Below are positions 47,516-57,743 of a DNA stretch of 64,000 nt, in pieces. The stretch's first letter is position 1. Every line of letters begins with the position of its first letter. This DNA is from Pseudoscleropodium purum (lineage: Eukaryota; Streptophyta; Bryopsida; Hypnales; Brachytheciaceae): contig OZ017796.1 in NCBI GenBank assembly GCA_963969395.1, positions 34,028,243-34,092,242 on the forward strand, read 5' to 3'. The notes beneath the pieces were generated by a model. That model saw nothing but the letters and a program-made list of their open reading frames with translations. It was not told where the DNA came from and made no database searches. Position numbers and translations under genes: made by a program.

Positions 47516-48431
47516 TTAACCTCTAAAGCTCTTTGACTATATTTTTACCAAAAACGCTCCAAAACTTCTATTTCTTATACAAGTTTCAAAATTTAGAAAA
47601 AAAAAACATTTTTGGACACATGTAATGATAGGATCTTGTAGTACACTAGTTTGAAAAGATGTGGTAAAAATTTCAGAAGTTTCCACCGTGTAGATTGCAA
47701 GATATTAGCATCTTTTTGTCCCTGCAAAAAACCATGCAACTGAACTTCACAAGGTCACATTTGTATGAATTTTTTTTCAAAATGATTGCAACTCTTTGGT
47801 TTCATTCTTCAAGGCTTGTTGGATACATGTTTGAAATTTTTTTAGATCATTTGAAATTATACAACATACAAGAAAAAAATAATAAGTAGAAAGTTGTAGA
47901 AAATGGTTCAAGATACTAAATTGTTAACAATTTATTTATGGAATTGAAAAATGCCAATCCCAATGGTTGTAATGTTGTAATAAACAATCTTCACCTTATT
48001 TTTTTATTTTTTCCCAAAAATATTGAAAATTGAGTTCAATAAAAGACTTCAAAGTTTATTTTGGGTAGAGAATCTATAATTGCCCGCAAACTAAAATACC
48101 TCATAACTTTTGACTTATTAATCAAAAACGAATGGTTCAAAGCTTTTATTGTATATATAAATCTAGTAAACCAATTTCAAATTTGGATTTTTGAAAAAAA
48201 TAATTTTTTCAAATCTGCCCGGACTGCCCGAATTGAGAAACAAACTCTATATCAGGCTATAACTTTTGATTCATATTTCCAAATGTCGTGAAATTTAGTG
48301 CACATGAAAGATATTCCTTGTCCACACCTTCTATCACAATTTGGGCCCAAAATATGGAAATCTCTAGTCACACGCACTTGCCCAAAATTTCTATGTTGCC
48401 AAAAAAGGCAATTTGGTCCTTTAGGGGTTAA
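47516..48431 (+). mobile_element. TTAA-type (piggyBac-like) element D, 0.92 kb
   Basis: TTAA lies on both sides (47516-47519 and 48428-48431). The left end is CCTCTAAAGCTCTTTGACTA and the right end TTTGGTCCTTTAGGGG. It is collinear with C2 (33239-34171): both contain AAGGTCACATTTGTATGAA, CCAATCCCAATGGTTGTAAT and CAAATCTGCYCRRACTGCCC. No transposase frame is present. Confidence 0.8.
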
Positions 48432-48799
48432 AAATAGGTTTGCTCTTATAGTGAACTAGTTTTGTTTTGATTTATCTTAGAAAGTGTAGAAAGGGATAAT
48501 CACTAGAAGGATGAAGCTATTTACACCCATAGAAATGAATGAAACTTGTAATATATGGATGAAATTTCATTTATTCATCCAAAGTGATGTATATTCATTC
48601 AAAATTGGTTGAGTCATTCCATCCGAAGATTTGGTAGCAAATTAGCAACTTCATCCATTGAAAAGCAAGAGTAGCTCACCAAATATTTCTTGAGAAAAAT
48701 AAATTAATTGCTTATGAGCAAAACTTTGTTCCAAAAAGAAATGTTGGATAAAACTATTTGTAATGATGATACTATCTTCTCAAAAGATGTCTCCCCACT

Positions 48800-49420
48800 G
48801 GTTTGCATTAGTTGCCCCACCCCCTCTCTTAAAAAATTTACAAGCCACTGATTTTTTTTATGAAAAAATGCTTACCTTCGAAATTGCCGTTGCTTTCTCA
48901 AAAAATCACAAGCCATTGATCTTTTGAGATTTAATCTAAGCTGTCCAAATATGAAATACGAAATGAATACTGGATATATACACAATACCAAATATGGATA
49001 TGGGGTGAATACTGAATATGGATACATGATACAAATATAGTACTGGATATAGATACGGAATGAATATTGAATATGGATACCGAATACAAATACAATATTG
49101 GATATGGATATGGGATGAATATTGAATACAAGTATAGAATACGAATATAATACCAAATACAAATATGGGATGAATACTAAATACGGATACTGGATACAAA
49201 TACAATACCGGATATGGATATAGGAGGAATTATCCCGTATTGATTGTTATTATGTTGGTTTTTGAAAATTACAAGCGAGGGGAGGGGAAGGGCGATGCAA
49301 ATGAAAATTTTAAAATCTTTAAAACCTAAAAATGAGCCCAAAAATGAAGTCACTTTAGGGTGGATAATGGATACCTCTCCTCACTATCCACTCAAAAGAC
49401 TTACAACAAGTGTGTCTTGT
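48800..49420 (+). repeat. Dispersed repeat with minisatellite core, copy 2
   Basis: Second copy of the repeat at 1-575, with the degenerate GATATGGGATGAATA-like core at about 48950-49225 and matching unique flanks. Frames on the minus strand encode only Tyr/Ile/Pro-rich periodic peptides. Confidence 0.75.
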
Positions 49421-49795
49421 CGCTCTGACTTGGATAAGAAAAAGGAGCTAGGTTGTCTTGGTCAAGACTAGCATAGACTTCAACCTACATTACTACCTTG
49501 AATAGCAATCTAAATATCTTAGGGACAACTCAAGGGGGCACATATTTTTCAGAGGTGTACACTTGTTTCACAAATCAAACCTAAATGGAATTGTAATTTT
49601 TGTGAATTTTTAAAGTAGATTGACTTAAAATTACAAAAACACTCATAGAGTGGAGTCATAAATGTCCTATCAACAAGCCATAATTGCCTTAGAATATATC
49701 TATTAGCACTTAAGTATCCACCAATGAAGGATTGAAATGTTATCTAAGTTGAGATTAATATATTGATTTTGTTAGGAAAGTAACATTAGATGTTT
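49421..49795. other. Intergenic DNA
   Basis: Nothing recognised between the minisatellite repeat and the composite repeat. Confidence 0.4.
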
Positions 49796-49816
49796 TTGGA
49801 GGGCATTGGAGGGGGT

Positions 49817-52062
49817 TTTCAAGCCTATTCCCAATGTTGTGAACCAATCGTTGCTAGTTTGAATAAGAATAATAAATAAATAAATTTAAATTTAAAAAAT
49901 ATTTATTATTATTATTATTTTACATGGCAATCATTATGTCACACTAGACAATTGTAGTGACCAAATTTTCACAGTTAGTAAACTATGAAAATTGGCAACC
50001 CTGTAGAGAAAGTATTTAATTTTGACTTGGACAATAACAACATTCTATGCATAATAACATCATGCTATAGGGAATAATATCATATTATGGTCAATAATTT
50101 TATATTATGGACTTGGAGTTTGTAAAACTCATATTTGGCTCCCCCATTTTCTTACAAATTGATGACATGTTGATATTTGTGCATTTTGAAAGTTATATAA
50201 ATTCTTTTAAAAGATTTTTTTCATATAAATTTCATTAAAACAAGTTCTAATCTAGAAAGGCTAAAATTGTATAATGAATGATTTCCAAAGAAATCATGAA
50301 AGTAAAGAAATCACCTACTTATCCTTGAATCTAATAGCTTTTGGCTACTACTTGGTGATAGGGTGACATCTTTCTAGGGCTAAAGTTTTTTATATCTTGA
50401 ATATACAAATTAGAAAACAATCCCTATTATTCGGCACTTGATTGGGTATCCAATCATTGGTATTATGATTCATTTTAATATATTAAGATCATAGCAAATA
50501 CAATTATAGTATTTATCAAAAAGATAGGCATCCATCTTCATTAAAAATTCATTGCCAAGTTTGAATGCATTAGAAGATTTTCAACAACTTTGGAGGGCTG
50601 CAAGTTCCTTGGGTTGCCAACGTTAGGAGAACAGCCTCCCAACTGCTGCTTGACATGGCATGGCAACTACCACATCACAAAAAAAAATTAAATTTGTTTT
50701 TTTATTCTAAATTTAAAAAAATTCCTTCAAAAAAACAAAATTGACAACGGAAAGAATGGAAACAAGGTGGGGGAACATGCCTAAAACGGCCCTCCCGACC
50801 CCCTAGAAATCTTCTAATGTTGGTTGAAAAGATGAGTTAAATTTGGAAAACAGTGACAGATTAATTAACTCATAATAGATATAAGGTTTGAAATTTGAAA
50901 TTTAAATCACTAAGCTTTCTATTCCAATAAAGATCTCATTTTACAAACCACCCTTTTTGACATGTTGAGGATTTAAGTAAATCTTAAATATGTCCATCAT
51001 TTTTACTAAACAATATAAAAATGTTATGTTTCAAAATATATTACAAATATCATTATTATTAGATGTATTGCAAAATTCTTATTTAGTTGTCATTCTAAAT
51101 GATGTGCTTATAAGTCACAATATAATAAAAAATATTGCCAATGACTTCCTAGTGTTTCCCTCAAGGACAACTCAAGTGAAATGTATCAACCAACATGGTT
51201 GAATACACCTCATTTGAATTGTCCTTGAGGGATACAATCCAAGAGGAGATCACTTGGTGTGAACCAAGACGCCAACCTTCAATGCTTCAAGTCGATTGTT
51301 GATATTCCAGAGTATTTCAACATGTGGTCACCATTATGTGTAAGACTCTTGAACCGTCTTGTGGTGAAGTTGAATTGTATGAAAAGTTGTTTTTAAATCA
51401 CATCGTATGGCAATTAACCACTCCTAACAATTTTCTTGACAATAAAAGAATATCTTCACTTTTAACTAAGGTAAAGAATTACTTTACTTCTCTACAAATC
51501 TATTATTATTGATTATCAGTTGGAAACTGATTCCTAATTAATGCTAAATATATTAGAAACATTTTCCTCCACATTAACCTTTGAAGCAAACTTATGGATG
51601 AGGATTCTTCAATGTCAATGATTTGCATACTAAGATGATTGTGAAGCTCATTTTGATAGGAATGTAACCTAAAAATGACACATTTTTTGGGCAAGATTGA
51701 TTGTTAGTCAAGGAGGTTTTATTCTTTATCTTTTTTTCACAAATAGTTTGATTACAACTAATCAATGGTGATGTACAATACTATTACGAAATATATTATG
51801 AAAAATTGATTGAGATCAAGGATAAATTGATTGATATTGTAAATTCACTCCTCAATTTTCACAACAAACTTTTATTGGAGGATTGTTTCTATTAGAGGGC
51901 CATTTTAAGCCTATTCCCAATGTTGTGAACCAACCCTTACTAATTTGAATAAAGAATAATAAATAAATAAATTTAAATTTAAAAATATTTAAAAATATTT
52001 ATTATTATTATTTGACATGAAAATTGTTGTGCCACATTAGATAGTTGTTGTGGCCAAATTCC
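49817..52062. repeat. Large dispersed repeat, copy 2, bracketed by 150-bp direct repeats
   Basis: The body (50009-51870) is collinear with 36620-38360. Direct repeats of about 150 bases (49817-49968 and 51904-52062) bracket it. Both begin AAGCCTATTCCCAATGTTGT and include AATAAATAAATAAATTTAAA. The direct repeats are absent around copy 1 and do not begin TG or end CA, so an LTR reading is possible but weak. Confidence 0.65.
50568..50819. mobile_element. 252-bp TIR element inserted in copy 2 of the large repeat
   Basis: The ends are perfect 13-base inverted repeats, CATTAGAAGATTT and AAATCTTCTAATG. Copy 1 (around 37175) reads GTTTGAATGTTGGTTG without interruption, so the insertion boundaries are visible. 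No clear target duplication remains and the superfamily is not assigned. Confidence 0.7.
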
Positions 52063-53716
52063 CATATGCATGTATAATACTCCATATAATATATAGTAGA
52101 CAACAAAAGGTGCAACATTTTGAAAGGAAGTCCAAAACATTCCAAAACAACAAATACAATTCAATTAATTCAAAGTGAAGTCCAAAACAAACAATACATT
52201 TTAGCACATTGAAAGTTAAGTCCAAAATAACAATTATAGTTCAATACATTAAGTTGGACCTACTTACAAAGATGTGGACAAAGTAGTAGACATAGCATCT
52301 AGTAATATATTTTTTCAAAGCATGTACACAAAGGTTTTAGGGTTTAAAGTGAGTGAAAACAATGCCATGTGTAGAAATGCAAGTTCTATGTTTACAAATA
52401 CAACATATTAGAATGAAAATAGAGTCCAAGAACTCAATTAAAAACTAAAGGTTGCACGAAAGAAGTTCCATTGTCATTCTTTGAAAGTGCAAAAAGCTAA
52501 GGTCTGTAAACATGAAAACACAAAGAAAAAAACAAAGACTAAAAATAAACATAAAATTAACTTAACGTCGTCTATGGCAACTCATCTATTAGTTTCATCC
52601 ACTGGCAATGATAGTTGTTGTTTACAAAAGTATAGGATTTAGCTCCTTGGATACTCATATTCTACTTATCATAGTATTTAAAAGTTCAAATTTTGGAAGG
52701 ATCTTTGTGCCTAGACTACTTTAGAAAAAAATTGATAAAATTGTGTATTATCCACTATCCCTCATTATTTATAATGAGAAAAATTGCATTTCAGTGATGC
52801 TAACTTACTTCTAAATATTGTCTAAAATTTAGGCCAAGGTAATTAAAAATACCCTTCATTTGATTGCACATTACATCTAAAATAATTAGGAGTGCCTCCC
52901 CTTGATATAATTATACTCAATATTTTGTATTCAGGTGCAAGATTAACACATTGGAATAGATAGAGTGCAAAAATTTCACCATACATGTTCAAAATTGATA
53001 AAAAAAGAAAAAGTTTTATGAACAATTGCACACTTTAATGTGCACAACCATATTTAAATATTCTGAAAGATTAATATCTACTTATCAATTGTATTGTCTT
53101 CATATAATGCACATACATAAAAAAAATTATAGAGGGATAGACAAGAGAAAAAAGGTGTCAAAAAACTTACAAAATCCACAAAATTTTACTACAACACTAA
53201 GTCAAAACTCAAAATGCACATTAAAGAAAAAGTGAGATCTATAAGAAACAAAATCTAAGAGAGTGGTGTTCCCAACAATCTACTAGTTCACTTTACAAAA
53301 TTATGATGAAATACCAATTATTAAGGCAATTATCACAAAACTATGTTGATACATCAAACTATAGGTGACAAAATTCTATTATGTGATCATAAGAAAGGAA
53401 AATAGATATTGTCATGAGAGCAAAAATCTGTCAACAAACCCTACAAAACTATAGTGAAACATTATATCAACAATTACAAAACTTTGTTGAAACATTGAAT
53501 CTAAAGTGACAATATTGCATTCTTCAAAACATTGAGACAAAATCAAAAACTCGGGTGAAGTGGAGAGTGTGTTTGAGAAAAGAATTCTAGAAATATATCA
53601 CCAAAATCTTCAAATCTCATTGAATCATCAAGCCAAAATCTACAATACTATCTTGAAACATCAAAAAATACTTCAAGCCTTTGTTGTATATCAAAAAGAA
53701 AAGGTATGTCATAAAG
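52063..53716. other. AT-rich DNA with weak short repeats
   Basis: AAGTCCAAAA-type words recur every 40-60 bases at 52125-52235, a degenerate tandem repeat. No gene is recognised. Confidence 0.4.
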
Positions 53717-54099
53717 GAGCCAACCCATTTTTGACTAGGGACCCATTCCCATTATATAGGCTACAGTCTTTCTAATCAACAGGAGAAAGTATGAGATTAA
53801 TTATGATACAATTCTTAATGGAATTGTGGTGCATTATGATTGGCTATAGTCTTGGTTGATTTTGAAACCAACCTATACTTGGAAATAGGAAGATCTGTAT
53901 GACAAGAATAGATCAAATAGAATCTTTAACTAAAAAATTCATAGAAATTATGTTTTGAGAAATAAAATTTTGAAAAATATGGAATCCATCTAAACCCTAT
54001 TTCTACATATGAAAAAATTTCTTCACTCAAGAAACTTGTGCTTCAAATATGTGTAATTGCTTAAGTGGTCGGATATAGGTCGGCTCCCTTAGATCTATA
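53717..54099 (-). repeat. Repeat G, inverted copy with terminal inverted repeats
   Basis: The left end GGAGCCAACCCATTTTTGAC and right end GGTCGGCTCCC are inverted with respect to each other (GGAGCCRACC). The reverse complement matches 38578-38960. This copy defines the element ends most clearly. Confidence 0.6.
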
Positions 54100-54208
54100 T
54101 TTTTCAATTTTCCATGTGGAACATGCTTACATTAGCTTTTTCCACCTTATTTTTCCTTACACTAAATCATCCCGACATCTTCTTTTTATTTGACTCTACA
54201 TCACCATC

Positions 54209-54927
54209 GGGTGAATGCAAGAAACATTAGTTGTTTTTGTTGCATTGTCCACAATACTCATGATTTTTTTAGTAGTACTATAAAATTTGAAAAAATTTGA
54301 AAAATATGTTTAGTGTATAAACTTTTAAGGAGAAGGTACCCTAGGAAAGAAAAGCATAGAATTTTTTTAAGTACGAGAACTAGAAAAGTGCAAAATCTCT
54401 TGAAAATAGGTATTTTGACGTTTTGATTTTTAAAAAATAGGAAAAAAAAACTTAAAAAAAATTTAAATTAAAAATTTGAGAAGACTTCATAATGAATAGA
54501 TTTTACCAAAAGAATAATCTTGAAAACATTTTCAATGTTCAGAATCGCGTGTGCAAAGGAGCCCTATTTGCATGAATGTAGAGGACTTGAAATAATGTTT
54601 TTTTAAATTTATTTTTGGTGGGTGCATGCCTCTCTAGAGTAGAAATAGAGCATATAAATTTCATCTCTAAATCAATAATTTTGGGTAGTCCTCAATACTA
54701 GAAACCCCTAAATTGCAAAGTGTGACAAATTAGCTAAATTTAAATTTAAATATAAAATGATTTTTGAAAATTTATAGAAAATAATTTCTCTAATTATTTT
54801 CTAAACACTAATCTTCACTCAAAAAAAACCAAGTACATTGGATTCAATCTACAAAAGATATGATCAATCACAACTTAGAAATTGTTAGTGTGACGCAAAA
54901 TAGTACTAGTGTTTCTTGCATTCACCC
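54209..54927. mobile_element. 0.72-kb element with 21-base terminal inverted repeats
   Basis: GGGTGAATGCAAGAAACATT at the left faces its complement with one change at 54907-54927. The interior is AT-rich without a transposase. No target duplication is clear. Confidence 0.6.
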
Positions 54928-55459
54928 CATTTTACTTAGTTGGCAAAAGTTCTTATGGATGGAATGAAACACATCAATTGCCATGTCAATATCGTTGAAT
55001 TAACATGCATATATTGATTTTCTATTGATTAAGGCCTCTATTTCTAGTAGTGATTTTTATACCATAGATCCTACAATATTTTATAAATTTAGAATCGTCT
55101 AAAGATTTGAGGTATTTTTGTAGATTCAAAAGATTTTGTATATTTTTAAGGTATGATAGATGCTAGTTATGTATGACAAAGGGAACCCCAATCAAGAATG
55201 CCCAAAGCAACTTGTTCATTGTGACTTCAAAAGATGCTAGTCAACCTAACCATTTATATACCATAATCACAAACCTTGGTAAAAAAGTATTTTCCTTGTA
55301 GTAAAACATCTAAGGACAATGACCCATTGTCACCCCTTCGCATCTTTAGACTAATTGAATTCACATTTCTTGGAGTGCAATAAAACGGCAAATGAGAGAA
55401 TTTTTCACATGCACTAACTTAGGTCAATTCATTTTTGAGCAAAAACTTTGACACACATT
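54928..55459. other. AT-rich intergenic DNA
   Basis: Nothing recognised. Confidence 0.4.
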
Positions 55460-55461
55460 AA

Positions 55462-55630
55462 GGTAAACTACTTTATTGTGGAAAATGGGAGCAAGCCCAT
55501 TGTGGGCAAAATTAAAATGGTGGTGTAAATTTCTAAACTTAAATGTACACCAACATTACAATTTTGCCCACAATGGGCTTGCTCCCATTTTGCTTGCTTC
55601 CATTTTGCTTGTAATGGGATAGTTTACTTT
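55462..55630. repeat. Hairpin MITE or small-RNA precursor with perfect 32-bp arms
   Basis: Bases 55482-55513 and 55560-55591 are exact reverse complements over 32 bases (arm starts AAAATGGGAGCAAGCCCATT). The inner 19 bases on each side also pair mostly, leaving a loop of about 8. Outer words GTAAACTA and TAGTTTAC suggest the element ends. A TGCTTGCTTCCATTTT expansion lies on the right side only. Confidence 0.75.
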
Positions 55631-55899
55631 ATAGGTGGTCAAGCAAAAACATTTAGCTTCCTATTGTTGTCTCTAGAGGAGTAGGAGGGGACTTTTCTTT
55701 TCCATTTGGGTTTTGATGTGTTTCTTTCAACCTCCTATTGTAAGTGGTTGTCATGGTAATCCAAAAGTGTCCCTTAAGATTGTGAAAGAATGAATGAGCT
55801 TTTCACTATGTGTAGACACTGCATGGTGGTGTTCATTGATGTTATGAAATGATGACCATTCAACCCGATTCCACACTAAAAAATTGACAATGCCAAAGT

Positions 55900-57369
55900 T
55901 CTATAGATTTCACTACACTAGGATGCAATAGCATACAATTGCGAGAAAATCTCGGGAACACAATTGGGCTGGAGCCATTTTGGGTTTGTAGACCTTTAAA
56001 GCCTTTCAAAGCCTGTCTGCAGTCTGCATGCATGTAACGTTCATGTTCAATTCATACAATTGTGGACTAGCTTGAGGTAACTTAGTATAGCTGAGTGTGG
56101 GATGTGATGGAGCTCCTGTGAAATGAAGGCAAGGAGTGGGGATCATTCTGGGAGTTTTAAGAGTTTACCATTGATCATCATAGAAAATTTCGACAAATTC
56201 TAGCATCTCAAAGTGTGACAGACATGTACATGTATATTCTAATCTAAAATTTAGGAAAAAACATGGATTCAGGGTTCAGAACGCATGTTTTGAAAGGTGT
56301 CAAAGTATTCGAATGCCACCAAATTTACTAAATTGACTCTCGTGATAATGAAGCGATAAGGAAACGAAGTTTACCCCTTAGATGGCAGCCAGGTGGTAAT
56401 GGTTCAATTGAACTGGTAAACTTCGTCGCATTTCCTACACGTTAAACTCTAAGTACGTGAAACTACCTTGAGACTCTAAGGTAGATTAATTGAGCTCGAG
56501 CTGTGTAGCTGACCGTTGCCACCGTCACCTGACCATGTCGATTAATCTACAGTAGAATGATTCAGGGTTCAGGATAGGAATCAGCGGCGAGGATTAAATG
56601 TCAGTCTCACTTGCTATTGTCTGTAAAAATAATTGTGTCCGACATCAGAGAGAATCAGTGTCTGGCATCAATTGCAGGTCGAGCAAGAGCCCTGGGTTTT
56701 TTCCGACATCCCGCATAGTTACTCTGTAAAGCTATCGACGAGAAGATAAGAATGGAAATGCAACTTACAACATTTGATGCGACTTCAGGTCAGAATGTAA
56801 CCGTTTCAAGGATTCAATTAAACTCAATCATAGGCAATTTTCAGTTAAAATGGCAAACTTTAGTACAATCCTACTAAACGTAATTAAATCTGTACTGTAC
56901 CTGTTCTAGTTTTCAAAGAAAATAATTACTTGTCCGTGCATCTCGCTTTTGGCAATCGAAAAATCGCCACGGTCATTCATTGAAATCGCCTTGAATGGCT
57001 CCTTTGATCGATCTCTGTAAATCTGCTTAACGGTGTGAAGATAAAGAATGTCAGTCCGACAGGTGCCAAAGTGAAGGAGGTGACGTGGGCAGCGGCATGT
57101 TGCATTGTGGACAAGTTGTCTGGAGCGGCAACCTTAGAAGAAAATAGAATTATCTACGTCGAAGTCAGATTTGACAAAACTTGGAGGATCGATAAGTAAT
57201 GTGTCTGGTAAGAGGCAGGGTAGCCAGGATATACGATTATCTGCATTCAGAACATTCAGTTAAGTTTTTGATCCCGGTAGCTACTTCGTGCGCTTGTTTC
57301 AATTCTCTGGCATACGTACTGTATCAGAAAATTCTGCGAAATACTCACCTTCATGCACAACATGGACTA
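55900..57369. other. Mixed-composition region with small hairpins and an inverted promoter-like segment
   Basis: CGAAGTTTACC (56365-56375) faces GGTAAACTTCG (56415-56425). GTAGATTAAT (from about 56482) faces ATTAATCTAC (about 56539). The minus strand of 56480-56660 matches 61570-61740 upstream of the secreted-protein gene (TTTTACAGACAATAGC, GTGACGGTGGCAAC). No protein is recognised. Confidence 0.5.
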
Positions 57370-57497
57370 CGTAATTGCAAAGCAGGCCGAGTTATCAAAA
57401 ATAATCGCAGGTTAAGACCTACCGAGCCGTGGGCGGCGAGGTTGGTACTGAGCTGCGATTATTATTTTTGGTGACTTGGCCTGCTTTGCAATTACCG
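57370..57497. repeat. ~125-nt imperfect hairpin
   Basis: The left arm 57370-57410 starts CGTAATTGCAAAGCAGGCC and the right arm is 57453-57497. They pair along about 40 bases with a few mismatches and bulges. The inner 13 bases (ACCTACCGAGCCG against its partner) extend the stem toward a loop near 57431. An open frame at 57199-57474 crosses one arm and is not called. Either a MITE or a small-RNA precursor would fit. Confidence 0.65.
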
Positions 57498-57743
57498 GAC
57501 ATAATCTCAATGCAAGAGAGTTGAGCCGTTTGACTTTTTTGATTGCTCAAGATTGTAGAACTAACAACAAGATTTTTCTCATCAATGCACTTAGTTGCTG
57601 TACCTACCCAACTTTTAGATGAAGTTACTAAATGCAGAATATTTGATATTACAATCCTAGTTTGTAATGGGCATTGTATTTGGCACTAGTTTACAAATCT
57701 TGAGTGATTGTAAGAGCTTGAATTGTGAGAGCCAAAAGTCATC

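Noticed and set aside
48872..49205. Tyr/Ile/Pro-rich minus-strand frames
   Set aside because: They come from the degenerate minisatellite, and equivalent frames occur in copy 1 at 78-311. They are period artefacts.
57199..57474. 91-codon frame
   Set aside because: It runs through one arm of the 57370-57497 hairpin and has no family resemblance.
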